NCBI GenBank assembly: GCA_934435195.1 | Contig: CAKSAJ010000011.1 | Location: 29,660-93,659, forward strand | Source of the DNA: an uncultured Schaedlerella sp. | Lineage (GTDB): Bacteria; Bacillota; Clostridia; Lachnospirales; Lachnospiraceae | Length of the DNA stretch: 64,000 bases | Direction: 5' to 3' | In this document: piece by piece, positions 1-8,971 of the stretch | Layout of the letters: each line of letters starts with the position of its first letter | Position numbering within the stretch: position 1 is the stretch's first letter | Made by a program: the position numbers and the translations under genes | Notes under the pieces: generated by a model | What the model was told of the DNA's origin: nothing | The model's input: only the letters and a program-made list of their open reading frames with translations | The model's database searches: none

Positions 1-7
1 AATTTTG

Positions 8-2311
8 ATGGCAGGGACATTAGAATATCAATTATTGAATAAAAATTTGGAGATTGTTGATGGTCATGCCGTCAAAAATCCGGAAGATTATCAGGACCCG
101 GAAAAGTTATATCAGGCATTGATTGCCAGAGTGACGAAATATCATCCGTCTGCAGATATTTCATTGATTGAAAAGGCTTATAAGATTGCGAGTGAAGCAC
201 ATAAGGAGCAGTTTAGAAAGTCAGGGGAACCATACATCATTCATCCTTTGTGGGTAGGGATCATTCTGGCAGACCTTGAGATGGATAAAGAGACGATTGT
301 TGCAGGAATGCTTCATGATGTCGTGGAAGATACCGTGATGACACTGGATGATATTACGAGAGAGTTCGGCTCAGAGGTGGCTCTTCTTGTAGATGGCGTT
401 ACAAAGCTGGGACAATTGTCTTATTCGAAAGATAAGCTGGAAGTCCAGGCAGAGAACCTTCGTAAGATGTTTCTGGCTATGGCGAAGGATATTCGTGTCA
501 TTATTATTAAGCTGGCAGACCGTCTGCACAATATGCGTACATTGGAATTTATGACACCGGCCAAGCAGCAGGAGAAGGCTCGTGAGACGATGGATATTTA
601 TGCACCGATCGCACAGCGTCTTGGTATTTCAAAGATTAAGATTGAGTTGGATGACCTTTCATTGAAGTATTCGAATCCGGAAGTGTATTATCAGCTGGTC
701 AGAGATCTTAATGAACGTAAGACAAAGCGCGAAGAGTTTGTGCAACAGATTGTTGCGGAAGTGTCAAAGCATATGGAGAATGCGAACATCAAAGCGAAGG
801 TGTACGGAAGAGTAAAGCATTTCTTCAGTATTTATAAGAAGATGGTAAATCAGAACAAGACATTGGATCAGATTTATGATTTGTTTGCGGTCCGTATTAT
901 TGTTGATACGGTAAAGGACTGTTATGCGGCTCTGGGTGTGATCCATGAGATGTATACACCGGTTCCGGGAAGATTTAAGGATTATATTGCAATGCCTAAG
1001 GCAAACATGTATCAGTCTCTTCATACAACTTTGATCGGACCATCCGGACAGCCGTTTGAGATCCAGATCCGTACAGAAGAGATGCACAAAACAGCTGAGT
1101 ATGGTATTGCTGCCCATTGGAAATATAAAGAGAGCGGAGATGGAACGAAGGGTGTAGCGAAGAATCAGGAAGAAGAGAAGCTAAGCTGGCTGCGTCAGAT
1201 TCTGGAGTGGCAGCGTGATATGTCAGATAACAGAGAATTTTTAAGTCTGTTGAAAGGTGATTTGGATCTATTTACAGAAGATGTGTATTGCTTTACTCCG
1301 AACGGAGATGTCAAGAATCTGCCGAATGGCTCTACACCTGTGGATTTTGCTTATGCGATCCATAGTGCAGTCGGCAATAAGATGGTCGGAGCACGAGTGA
1401 ATGGAAAACTTGTGAATATTGATTATAAGATTCAAAATGGTGACCGTATTGAGATATTGACGTCACAGAATTCGAAGGGACCAAGCAGGGATTGGCTGAA
1501 TATTGTAAAGAGTACACAGGCAAAGAGTAAGATTAACCAATGGTTTAAGAAAGAGTTTAAGGAAGAGAATATTGTTCGTGGACGAGAGCTGATCGCAGCA
1601 TATTGCAAGGCAAAAGCAATCAATCTGACAGATATCAGTAAGCCAAAATATTTACAGATCGTGCAGCAGAAATATGGATTCCGTGACTGGGAATCTGTAC
1701 TGGCGGCAATCGGTCATGGAGGACTCAAAGAAGGCCAGGTTGTGAACCGCTTGATGGAAGAATATCAAAAGGATCACAAAAAAGAGATTACGGACGAGAC
1801 GATTTTGGAGACATTATCAGGAGTTCCATCTCAGAAGGTTCATATTGCAAAATCGAAGAGTGGAATTATTGTCAAAGGAATCGATGATATGGCAGTGCGT
1901 TTTTCGAAATGCTGTAATCCGGTTCCGGGGGATGAGATTGTTGGTTTTGTAACCCGTGGCCGTGGTATGTCTATCCATCGTACAGACTGTGTGAATATGA
2001 TTCATTTGTCTGCGGCAGAGCGTGAGCGTCTGATTGATGCCGAATGGGAAGGTGCAGGTGATAATGGCGGTCAGTATCTTGCAGAGCTGAAGATGTATGC
2101 ACATGACAGACAGGGACTTCTGATGGATATTTCAAAGATATTTACAGAAGCAAAGCTGGATGTAAAATCTATGAATGTGCGTACAAGTAAAAAAGGAACA
2201 GCTACATTAGACATGGGATTTATCGTACATGGAAGAGATGAGCTGAACAGAGTTATTGATAAGCTTCGTCAGGTGGAAGGTGTACTGGATATCGAGAGAA
2301 CGGCCAGCTAA
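8..2311 (+). CDS. relA: Bifunctional (p)ppGpp synthetase/hydrolase, RelA/SpoT type
   Basis: Makes and degrades the alarmone (p)ppGpp in the stringent response. The domain order is complete: HD hydrolase with an HDVVED motif at about residues 103-108, nucleotidyltransferase domain at about 240-385 (RFKDYIAMPK), TGS domain at about 425-490 (DVYCFTPNGDV), and a C-terminal ACT domain at about 690-765. Intact hydrolase and synthetase motifs point to a bifunctional Rel enzyme rather than a synthetase-only RelA. Length is normal for the family. The start is uncertain because the window begins here: ATG at 8 directly follows a TTG at 5 and no ribosome site is visible, so the true start could lie upstream. 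Confidence 0.95.
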   Translation: MAGTLEYQLLNKNLEIVDGHAVKNPEDYQDPEKLYQALIARVTKYHPSADISLIEKAYKIASEAHKEQFRKSGEPYIIHPLWVGIILADLEMDKETIVAGMLHDVVEDTVMTLDDITREFGSEVALLVDGVTKLGQLSYSKDKLEVQAENLRKMFLAMAKDIRVIIIKLADRLHNMRTLEFMTPAKQQEKARETMDIYAPIAQRLGISKIKIELDDLSLKYSNPEVYYQLVRDLNERKTKREEFVQQIVAEVSKHMENANIKAKVYGRVKHFFSIYKKMVNQNKTLDQIYDLFAVRIIVDTVKDCYAALGVIHEMYTPVPGRFKDYIAMPKANMYQSLHTTLIGPSGQPFEIQIRTEEMHKTAEYGIAAHWKYKESGDGTKGVAKNQEEEKLSWLRQILEWQRDMSDNREFLSLLKGDLDLFTEDVYCFTPNGDVKNLPNGSTPVDFAYAIHSAVGNKMVGARVNGKLVNIDYKIQNGDRIEILTSQNSKGPSRDWLNIVKSTQAKSKINQWFKKEFKEENIVRGRELIAAYCKAKAINLTDISKPKYLQIVQQKYGFRDWESVLAAIGHGGLKEGQVVNRLMEEYQKDHKKEITDETILETLSGVPSQKVHIAKSKSGIIVKGIDDMAVRFSKCCNPVPGDEIVGFVTRGRGMSIHRTDCVNMIHLSAAERERLIDAEWEGAGDNGGQYLAELKMYAHDRQGLLMDISKIFTEAKLDVKSMNVRTSKKGTATLDMGFIVHGRDELNRVIDKLRQVEGVLDIERTAS

Positions 2312-2380
2312 TAGAACAGTGTAAACGCATGAATGCGAATCATTTAGAAAAATGAGGAGTGGTTTGTGCAGGAGGATGAC

Positions 2381-3001
2381 ATGAGAATTAAGAAATTTGT
2401 GATAGGCATGATTGGGACGAACTGCTATGTGGTGAGCAATGAGAATACAAAAGAGTGTTTTATCGTAGACCCGGCAGTTTGTGACAGGAATGTTATATCT
2501 TATATAGAAACAGAAGGATTGAGTCTGAAAGCAATCCTTCTGACACATGGACATTTTGACCATATTATGGGAATTGATGGTGTGCGTGAGAAGTTTCAGG
2601 TGCCAGTGTATGCATCTGAGAAGGAACAAGAGATATTACAGGATGCAAGGCTGAATTTGTCTGCGGCATATGGCGGAGGATATACATTTTCTGATGCGAC
2701 ATATGTGCGAGATGGAGAGGAACTGGAGATTGCCGGCATGAAGATAAAAGTAATCGAGACGCCGGGACATACAGCTGGTGGATGCTGTTATTATATTGCA
2801 GAAGAAGAGGTGCTTTTTAGCGGTGATAGTTTATTCTGCGCATCGATTGGGAGAACCGATTTTCCAACGGGAAGCAGTTCACAGCTTGTAAGAGCGGTGA
2901 GAGATAAGTTGCTTGTGCTACCGGAAGATACGATGGTTTATCCGGGACATATGGAAGAAACTACAATTGGATATGAGCGGAAACATAATCCGTTCATTTA
3001 A
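2381..3001 (+). CDS. MBL-fold metallo-hydrolase (glyoxalase II-like)
   Basis: A 206-residue metallo-beta-lactamase-fold protein. The metal-binding THGHFDHIMG (HxHxDH) motif is near residue 60, and further metal ligands are visible in ETPGHTAGG, FSGDSLF and YPGHMEET. It resembles the short stand-alone hydroxyacylglutathione-hydrolase-like family (YcbL type), so a thioester or related hydrolase role is likely but the substrate is unknown. I choose ATG at 2381 over GTG at 2366 because GGAGG at 2371-2375 sits 5 nt before it. It lies between relA and hemZ on the same strand with small gaps, an arrangement common in clostridia. Confidence 0.85.
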   Translation: MRIKKFVIGMIGTNCYVVSNENTKECFIVDPAVCDRNVISYIETEGLSLKAILLTHGHFDHIMGIDGVREKFQVPVYASEKEQEILQDARLNLSAAYGGGYTFSDATYVRDGEELEIAGMKIKVIETPGHTAGGCCYYIAEEEVLFSGDSLFCASIGRTDFPTGSSSQLVRAVRDKLLVLPEDTMVYPGHMEETTIGYERKHNPFI

Positions 3002-3033
3002 ATGCTGAGATACAAATTGTTTAACAGGGGGCA

Positions 3034-4482
3034 TTGATTAACAGAATGATTCAAATTCAATGTAAAGAAACATTATATACTTATAACTTATATCATATAA
3101 CGAAAGCATTTTTCCCAAATGAGGAAATCAAACAATGTGTCGATGCAGAGCAAGAACCGTTGGTCCGGATTGAGTTGGATGACGGCTCTTGTTTTTTGCT
3201 GGATGCGAAAGAGTTTGAGGAGAATCAAAAGAAGGAAGACGCACAGGAAAAGAAAAAAATAGTAACGAAAATGGTGTATCTGTTTTTATCCGAAAAGACC
3301 GGACAGAAGATGGCATGGGGAATGCTTACCGGAGTTCGCCCAACCAAACTTGCGATGCACCAGATGGAAACTGGAATGAGCGAAGCACAGGTAAAAGCAT
3401 TTTTACAGGAAGTGTATTGCGTGTCAGAAAAGAAAGCAGAGCTGGCTGTTGATATTGCATGCAGAGAGAAGGCATTACTTAGCAAGCTGGATTATCTAAA
3501 CGGCTTTAGTTTGTATGTCGGGATTCCGTTTTGCCCAAGCATCTGCTCTTATTGTTCATTTAGTTCTTCACCGATCGATGTGTGGAGTCCGCGTATGGAT
3601 GATTATCTGAATGCACTTTGCATTGAGCTTCACCATATCGCGAAAGAGACAGAAGGAAAGACGCTCAATACGATTTATATCGGAGGAGGAACGCCGACAA
3701 CTCTTACAGCCAAGCAGTTGGAAAAATTGTTAAATGTAATTGACAAGTTATTCTTAAATGAAGAACGTGGTGCAGAGCTTTTGGAATATACGGTGGAAGC
3801 GGGAAGACCTGACAGTATTACGAAAGAAAAACTGGAAGTGATCCGCAGGCATCCGGTGACACGTATTTCGGTCAATCCGCAGACAATGCAGCAGAAGACA
3901 CTGGATATTGTGGGAAGAAAGCACACAGTACAGGCGGTGAAAGATATTTTCCATCTTGCAAGAGAGCTGGGATTTGATAACATTAATATGGACCTTATTG
4001 CGGGACTTCCGGGAGAAAATGCAGAAGATATGAGAGATACACTTCGCCAGATTGAAGAATTATCTCCGGACAGCCTGACAGTACATTCACTGGCAATCAA
4101 ACGTGCAGCCAGAATGGCGCAGGAACAGCCGGTGAGAGATTTGCACACAGAAATCACAGAGATGGTAGAGGACGCAGCAAAAACGGCAGAAAAGCTTGGA
4201 TTAGTTCCGTATTATTTATATAGACAGAAGAATATTGCAGGCAATTTTGAAAATGTTGGTTATGCAAAGGTTGACAAAGCCGGAATTTACAATATATTAA
4301 TTATGGAAGAAAAACAAACTATTTATGCTGCTGGAGCGGGAGCTACAACCAAGATTGTGCTGCCTGAAAAAATCAAGACAGAAAATGGAAAAGAAACAAA
4401 TCTGATCCGTATAGAAAATGTAAAGAATATTGAAGAATATATTGCTCGTATTGATGAAATGATCGAACGGAAAAGCAATTGA
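3034..4482 (+). CDS. hemZ: Coproporphyrinogen III oxidase-like radical SAM protein HemZ
   Basis: A radical SAM enzyme of the HemN/HemZ group (about 480 residues). The N-terminal 150 residues are the HemZ-specific extension. The iron-sulfur motif CPSICSYC (CxxxCxxC) is at about 167-174, followed by the glycine-rich IYIGGGTPT. HemZ proteins are annotated as oxygen-independent coproporphyrinogen dehydrogenases, but no other haem gene is in the window, so the substrate is inferred from family only. Start choice is unclear: TTG at 3034 lies 2 nt after the AGGGGG site at 3026-3031, while ATG at 3046 lies 14 nt after it. The stop codon overlaps the -35 box of the next promoter. Confidence 0.85.
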   Translation: MINRMIQIQCKETLYTYNLYHITKAFFPNEEIKQCVDAEQEPLVRIELDDGSCFLLDAKEFEENQKKEDAQEKKKIVTKMVYLFLSEKTGQKMAWGMLTGVRPTKLAMHQMETGMSEAQVKAFLQEVYCVSEKKAELAVDIACREKALLSKLDYLNGFSLYVGIPFCPSICSYCSFSSSPIDVWSPRMDDYLNALCIELHHIAKETEGKTLNTIYIGGGTPTTLTAKQLEKLLNVIDKLFLNEERGAELLEYTVEAGRPDSITKEKLEVIRRHPVTRISVNPQTMQQKTLDIVGRKHTVQAVKDIFHLARELGFDNINMDLIAGLPGENAEDMRDTLRQIEELSPDSLTVHSLAIKRAARMAQEQPVRDLHTEITEMVEDAAKTAEKLGLVPYYLYRQKNIAGNFENVGYAKVDKAGIYNILIMEEKQTIYAAGAGATTKIVLPEKIKTENGKETNLIRIENVKNIEEYIARIDEMIERKSN

Positions 4483-4507
4483 CATACTATAACACAAAAA
4501 CTATAAT
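4479..4507 (+). promoter_or_regulatory. Near-consensus sigma-A promoter for hisS
   Basis: TTGACA at 4479-4484, 17-bp spacer, TATAAT at 4502-4507: a perfect match to the housekeeping consensus. The -35 box overlaps the hemZ stop codon. Expected transcription start is about 4514, leaving a leader of about 118 nt before hisS. Confidence 0.85.
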
Positions 4508-4513
4508 AGTGAG

Positions 4514-4622
4514 AGGTGAAAGTATGGGAATACCGGCAGTAAAGGCAGGATGAAGAGAAAAGTTGAAAGTCTTGTCCTTCTGCGGACAGACTCTTCATGA
4601 TATAGATTTTGATAAAAAGGAG
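4514..4622 (+). promoter_or_regulatory. Structured 5' leader of hisS with a 9-codon upstream ORF
   Basis: The leader contains a strong interrupted hairpin. ATGAAG (4550-4555) pairs with CTTCAT (4593-4598), and AGTCTTGTCC (4568-4577) pairs with GGACAGACT (4584-4592) with one bulged base around the loop TTCTGC. Upstream, AGAGGTG precedes a small ORF at 4524-4553 (MGIPAVKAG). It has no histidine codons, so classic attenuation by a His leader peptide is unlikely. I see no T-box motif and no poly-T terminator. The leader is probably regulatory or stabilising; its function is unknown. Confidence 0.5.
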
Positions 4623-4631
4623 AATAAATAC

Positions 4632-5882
4632 ATGGCATTAAAGAAGAAACCAGTTACAGGTATGAAGGACATGATGCCGGAAGAGATGGAAATCCGGGAT
4701 TATGTGATTGGATTGATTCAGGAGACTTACAAGTCATTTGGATTTTCCAGAATTGAGACACCATGTGTAGAACATATTGAAAACCTTTGCAGTAAGCAGG
4801 GCGGAGACAATGAAAAATTGATCTTCAAGATTTTAAAACGTGGTGAGAAACTGAAGATCGATCAGGCAAAAGAGGAGATTGACTTGGTAGATGGCGGACT
4901 TCGTTATGACTTAACTGTTCCGCTTTCAAGATATTATTCCAATAATGCAAATGAATTGCCGGCACCATTCAAGGCACTTCAGATGGGTAATGTATGGAGA
5001 GCTGACCGTCCACAGAGAGGACGTTTCCGTCAGTTTATGCAGTGCGATATTGATATTTTGGGCGAGCCATCTAATCTGGCAGAGATTGAGTTGATCCTGG
5101 CAACATCTACATTGCTTGGAAAACTTGATTTCCATAACTTTACAATCCGTATCAATGACCGCCGATTCTTAAAAGCAATGGCTGCATACAGCGGATTTGA
5201 AGAGAAGGATTATGACAGCGTATTCATTACTCTGGATAAGATGGACAAGATTGGTCTGGATGGAGTTCAGAAGGAGTTAGAGGAAAATGGCTATGCGAAA
5301 GAATCAGTCGAAAAATATCTCCAGATTTTTAAAGAGATTACGAACGATGTCGAGGGCGTACGCTGGTGTAAAGAGAAACTGGCTGGGTATCTCCCGGAAG
5401 AAGCGGCACAGTCGCTGGAGATGATCATTACAAGTGTAGAAAGTGCGAAAGAGGCTGAGTTTAAGATGAGCTTTGATCCGACACTTGTAAGAGGTATGTC
5501 TTATTATACAGGAACAATTTTTGAAATTTCAATGGACGAGTTCGGTGGTTCTGTCGGAGGCGGCGGACGTTATGATGAGATGATTGGTAAGTTTACAGGT
5601 CAGGATACACCGGCAGTTGGATTTTCAATTGGATTTGAGCGTATTGTTATGCTGCTTTTGGAACGTGGATACAAGATTCCGACAACAAAGGTAAAAAAAG
5701 CATATTTGCTTGAGAAGAAACTTCCACAGGAAAAAATCCTGGAAGTATTAGAGGCTGCAAAAGCTGAGCGTGCTGCAGGAAAACAGATTATGCTTCTGAA
5801 TATGAAGAAGAATAAGAAATTCCAGAAAGAACAGCTTCAGCAGCAGGGATATGAAGAAATCGTAGAAGTTTTCAACAGATAA
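4632..5882 (+). CDS. hisS: Histidyl-tRNA synthetase
   Basis: A 416-residue class II aminoacyl-tRNA synthetase that charges tRNA-His. Visible signatures are the motif 2 region (QMGNVWRADRPQRGRFRQF), the histidine-specific LVRGMSYYTGTIFE and motif 3 (PAVGFSIGFERI). The true start is ATG at 4632 (MALKKKPVTGMKDM), preceded by AAGGAG at about 4617-4622; the open frame extends further upstream into the folded leader, but those residues are not conserved-looking. aspS follows after 32 nt, so hisS-aspS are probably cotranscribed, as in many Firmicutes. Confidence 0.97.
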   Translation: MALKKKPVTGMKDMMPEEMEIRDYVIGLIQETYKSFGFSRIETPCVEHIENLCSKQGGDNEKLIFKILKRGEKLKIDQAKEEIDLVDGGLRYDLTVPLSRYYSNNANELPAPFKALQMGNVWRADRPQRGRFRQFMQCDIDILGEPSNLAEIELILATSTLLGKLDFHNFTIRINDRRFLKAMAAYSGFEEKDYDSVFITLDKMDKIGLDGVQKELEENGYAKESVEKYLQIFKEITNDVEGVRWCKEKLAGYLPEEAAQSLEMIITSVESAKEAEFKMSFDPTLVRGMSYYTGTIFEISMDEFGGSVGGGGRYDEMIGKFTGQDTPAVGFSIGFERIVMLLLERGYKIPTTKVKKAYLLEKKLPQEKILEVLEAAKAERAAGKQIMLLNMKKNKKFQKEQLQQQGYEEIVEVFNR

Positions 5883-5914
5883 TATAAAAACGAAAAGAAA
5901 AGAGGAACAAAGTA

Positions 5915-7714
5915 ATGGCAGAATCAATGCAGGGATTACATCGTACACATCGTTGTGGCGAGCTTTCTGCGGCTAATGTCGGAGAGACAGTTACAATTAT
6001 GGGATGGGTTCAGAAGAATCGTAATAAAGGAGGTCTTGTATTCGTTGATGTACGTGACCGTTCGGGAATTATTCAGGTGGTATTTGAAGATGGTTTATGC
6101 GATGCAGATTTGATCGCAAGAGCAGCAAGCCTTCGTTCTGAATATGTAGTAGCAATCGTAGGTAAGGTTGAAAAACGTTCAGGTGCAGTGAATGAGAATC
6201 TTGCAACAGGAGAGATTGAAGTGATTCCGGAACAGATGAGAATTTTATCTGAGTCTGAGACACCTCCGTTCCCAATTGAGGAGAATTCTAAAACAAAAGA
6301 GGACTTACGTTTGAAATATCGTTATCTGGACTTAAGAAGACCGGATCTTCAGCGCAATTTAATGATGAGAAGTAAGATTGCAACACTGACTCGTCAGTTC
6401 CTTGCAGATGAGGGATTTCTCGAGATTGAAACACCAGTTCTTGGTAAGACTACACCGGAAGGAGCAAGAGATTATCTTGTGCCTAGCCGTATTCATCCGG
6501 GAAGCTTCTATGGACTTCCACAGTCACCACAGCTGTACAAACAGCTTTTGATGTGTTCTGGATATGATCGTTATTTCCAGATTGCAAAATGTTTCCGTGA
6601 CGAGGATTTACGTGCAGACAGACAGCCTGAATTTACACAGATCGATATGGAGCTTTCTTTTGTAGACGAAGAAGATGTTATGAGTATCAATGAAAGACTT
6701 CTTGCTAAATTATTTAAAGAGGTTCTTGATATTGATGTAGAGCTTCCGATTCAGAGAATGACATGGCAGGAAGCGATGGACCGTTTCGGTTCTGATAAGC
6801 CGGATATCCGTTTCGGCATGGAACTTGTAAATGTGACAGAGACAGTAAAAGACAGTGAATTTGTTGTATTTAAAGGTGCTATTGAGAATGGCGGAACTGT
6901 TCGTGGTATCAATGCAAAAGGTCAGGGCTCAATGCCTCGTAAGAAGATTGATAAGCTTGTAAGCTTTGCAAAAGATTATGGCGCAAAAGGACTTGCTTAT
7001 ATCGCAATCCAGGAAGACGGAACTGTAAAATCTTCATTTGCTAAATTTATGAGCGAAGAAGAGATGCAGAATCTGATCAAAGCTATGGACGGAGAAAACG
7101 GAGACCTTCTTCTTTTTGCAGCAGACAAGAATAAGGTTGTATGGGATGTTTTAGGTGCATTACGTCTGGAGCTTGCACGTCAGTTAGAGCTCTTGGATAA
7201 GAATGAATATAAATTCCTGTGGATCACAGAATTCCCACTTCTTGAGTGGAGCGAGGAACAGAATCGTTATACAGCAATGCATCATCCATTTACAATGCCA
7301 ATGGAAGAAGACTGGCAGTATATCGACACAGATCCGGGACGTGTCCGTGCGAAAGCATATGATATTACATTGAATGGTAATGAGATTGGTGGAGGAAGTA
7401 TCCGAATCCATCAGAACGATATTCAGGAGAAGATGTTTGAAGTACTTGGATTTACAAAAGAAGAGGCTTATCGTCAGTTCTCATTTTTGTTAGATGCATT
7501 CAAATACGGAGTACCACCTCACGCAGGACTTGCTTATGGTCTGGACCGCCTGGTTATGCTGATGGCAAAAGTAGACAGCATTCGTGACGTAATGGCATTC
7601 CCGAAAGTAAAAGATGCTTCATGCCTTATGACAAATGCACCGAGCCAGGCTGATGATAAACAGCTTGCTGAGTTGGGGCTGGAGTTGAGACCGCAAGAAA
7701 GTGCTGAAGAATAA
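5915..7714 (+). CDS. aspS: Aspartyl-tRNA synthetase
   Basis: A 599-residue bacterial-type AspRS. The N-terminal OB-fold anticodon-binding domain spans about 1-110 (VGETVTIMGWVQKNRNKGG). The class II core follows, with FRDEDLRADRQPEFTQID as motif 2 and the bacterial GAD insertion near residues 300-410. Motif 3 is GLAYGLDRLVMLM near the C-terminus. Length is typical. RBS GAGGAA lies upstream of ATG 5915. It forms an operon with hisS. No clear intrinsic terminator follows; the tRNA promoter starts 46 nt downstream. Confidence 0.97.
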   Translation: MAESMQGLHRTHRCGELSAANVGETVTIMGWVQKNRNKGGLVFVDVRDRSGIIQVVFEDGLCDADLIARAASLRSEYVVAIVGKVEKRSGAVNENLATGEIEVIPEQMRILSESETPPFPIEENSKTKEDLRLKYRYLDLRRPDLQRNLMMRSKIATLTRQFLADEGFLEIETPVLGKTTPEGARDYLVPSRIHPGSFYGLPQSPQLYKQLLMCSGYDRYFQIAKCFRDEDLRADRQPEFTQIDMELSFVDEEDVMSINERLLAKLFKEVLDIDVELPIQRMTWQEAMDRFGSDKPDIRFGMELVNVTETVKDSEFVVFKGAIENGGTVRGINAKGQGSMPRKKIDKLVSFAKDYGAKGLAYIAIQEDGTVKSSFAKFMSEEEMQNLIKAMDGENGDLLLFAADKNKVVWDVLGALRLELARQLELLDKNEYKFLWITEFPLLEWSEEQNRYTAMHHPFTMPMEEDWQYIDTDPGRVRAKAYDITLNGNEIGGGSIRIHQNDIQEKMFEVLGFTKEEAYRQFSFLLDAFKYGVPPHAGLAYGLDRLVMLMAKVDSIRDVMAFPKVKDASCLMTNAPSQADDKQLAELGLELRPQESAEE

Positions 7715-7759
7715 ATAATAGAAAAATTTCGAAAAATATAAAAAAATAGAAAAATAGTG

Positions 7760-7788
7760 TTGACAGACGAGGAAAAGTCGTGTATAGT
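7760..7788 (+). promoter_or_regulatory. Promoter of first tRNA-Gly
   Basis: TTGACA at 7760-7765, 17-bp spacer, TATAGT at 7783-7788. The predicted transcript starts at about 7796 with a small hairpin, GTTCT (7796-7800) and AGAAC (7806-7810), before the mature tRNA. The same layout precedes the second copy. Confidence 0.8.
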
Positions 7789-7817
7789 ATATTTTGTTCT
7801 GACAAAGAACTATATAT

Positions 7818-7890
7818 GCGACAGTGGCTCAGCTGGTAGAGTACGACCTTGCCAAGGTCGGGGTCGCGGGTTCGAACCCCGTCTGTCGCT
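7818..7890 (+). tRNA. tRNA-Gly (anticodon GCC), copy 1
   Basis: A 73-nt cloverleaf. Acceptor arms are GCGACAG (7818-7824) and CTGTCGC (7883-7889) with discriminator T. The anticodon loop TTGCCAA is closed by CGACC/GGTCG, and the T-arm is GCGGG-TTCGAAC-CCCGT. The anticodon GCC reads glycine codons GGC/GGT. CCA is not encoded. The sequence is identical to the copy at 8821-8893. Confidence 0.95.
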
Positions 7891-7908
7891 CTCTTTTGAG
7901 GAGGAGTG

Positions 7909-7937
7909 ATGCAACATGTTGCATTGCTTTTTTTTTT
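7909..7937 (+). terminator. Intrinsic terminator after tRNA-Gly copy 1
   Basis: A 16-bp perfect palindrome (7909-7924, ATGCAACATGTTGCAT), then TTGC... and a run of ten T at 7928-7937. Confidence 0.75.
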
Positions 7938-8055
7938 ATTCGTTTAGTGAGGTTTTGCCGAACTTAGCGAATATATACACCATAATATTTGAAGGCAGTA
8001 TTTTCGAAGCTTGTAATGTGGTGTTTCATTATAATAGTTAGCGAGGGATTACAGG

Positions 8056-8724
8056 ATGATAAAAGCAGTATTATTTGATATGGATGGCGTGATTTTTGAT
8101 ACAGAGCGTATCAACGCAAAAGGATGGAAGAAGGTAGCAGCGAGATATCAGATCGCTTTGACAGATGAACGAATCGGAATGCTTCGAGGAAGAACTGCGG
8201 ACGTGGCGAAAAATTTATTTCACGAATGGTTTGGAGACGAGGTAGATTACGATGAAGCAAGAGGTGCGAGACTGGAAATGCTGATGCAGCATTTGGACGA
8301 GCATGGAACGCCATTAAAGCCTGGTGTCAGAGAAATTTTTAGCTACTTAAAAGAAAATCATATAAAAACAGCACTTGCAACATCAACACAGAGAGAGCGG
8401 GTGGAAATATATTTTGAAAAAGGAAATCTGCCACTGCAATTTGATGCGACAGTATGTGGACGTGAGGTTAAGAATGGTAAGCCTGCTCCGGATGTATTTT
8501 TAAAGGCCGCAGAATTGCTTGGCCTTGAGCCGGGAGAATGTCTTGTGATCGAAGACAGCTATAATGGGATACGAGCTGCAAATGCAGCAGGATGTCAGGT
8601 TGTTATGGTTCCGGATATGGATGAGCCGACCGAAGAAACAAAGGCGGTTTGTGCACAAACATTGGAGTCTTTGTATGATGTAATCCGATATTTGGATGAA
8701 TTAAAGGAATTGTCAGAAAAATAA
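8056..8724 (+). CDS. HAD-superfamily phosphatase, beta-phosphoglucomutase-like
   Basis: A 222-residue HAD hydrolase of the subfamily with an alpha-helical cap after motif I. Motif I is FDMDGVIFDTE (residues 6-16), motif II is TALATST near 110, the motif III lysine lies in NGKPAPDVF, and motif IV is VIEDSYNGIRAA. Such proteins dephosphorylate small sugar phosphates or isomerise beta-glucose-1-phosphate; the substrate cannot be read from the sequence. It sits alone between two identical tRNA-Gly genes. A TATAAT at 8030-8035 could be its -10 box, but the -35 is weak. Confidence 0.9.
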   Translation: MIKAVLFDMDGVIFDTERINAKGWKKVAARYQIALTDERIGMLRGRTADVAKNLFHEWFGDEVDYDEARGARLEMLMQHLDEHGTPLKPGVREIFSYLKENHIKTALATSTQRERVEIYFEKGNLPLQFDATVCGREVKNGKPAPDVFLKAAELLGLEPGECLVIEDSYNGIRAANAAGCQVVMVPDMDEPTEETKAVCAQTLESLYDVIRYLDELKELSEK

Positions 8725-8758
8725 AGAAAAATTCAGACGCACAAAATGAAAAAAAGAG

Positions 8759-8787
8759 TTGACAATGGAGGTTGCTTCGTGTATAGT
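8759..8787 (+). promoter_or_regulatory. Promoter of second tRNA-Gly
   Basis: TTGACA at 8759-8764, 17-bp spacer, TATAGT at 8782-8787: the same boxes and spacing as copy 1. The start-proximal hairpin GTTCT (8795-8799)/AGAAC (8805-8809) is also conserved, while the spacer differs. Confidence 0.8.
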
Positions 8788-8820
8788 AATTATTGTTCTG
8801 ATGCAGAACAACTAACATAT

Positions 8821-8893
8821 GCGACAGTGGCTCAGCTGGTAGAGTACGACCTTGCCAAGGTCGGGGTCGCGGGTTCGAACCCCGTCTGTCGCT
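8821..8893 (+). tRNA. tRNA-Gly (anticodon GCC), copy 2
   Basis: Base-for-base the same 73-nt tRNA as at 7818-7890, with acceptor stem GCGACAG/CTGTCGC and anticodon GCC. CCA is not encoded. The flanking sequence differs apart from the promoter boxes and the leader hairpin. Confidence 0.95.
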
Positions 8894-8905
8894 CTTTTAT
8901 TACGG

Positions 8906-8934
8906 GCAATGCGAAAGCATTGCTCTTTTGTTTT
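8906..8934 (+). terminator. Intrinsic terminator after tRNA-Gly copy 2
   Basis: GCAATGC (8906-8912), GAAA tetraloop, GCATTGC (8917-8923), then the T-rich tail TCTTTTGTTTT. Confidence 0.8.
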
Positions 8935-8971
8935 GCCTGGAAGTATTGCAGCTGGTCACAGTTACTGTAAA

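Noticed and set aside
4563..4631. N-terminal extension of HisRS by 23 codons
   Set aside because: It would begin inside the leader hairpin without a ribosome site; ATG 4632 has AAGGAG and the expected MALKKKPVTGMKDM opening.
8746..8970. Open frame of 74 codons on the + strand
   Set aside because: It runs straight through the second tRNA-Gly gene, its promoter and its terminator; it has no ribosome site.
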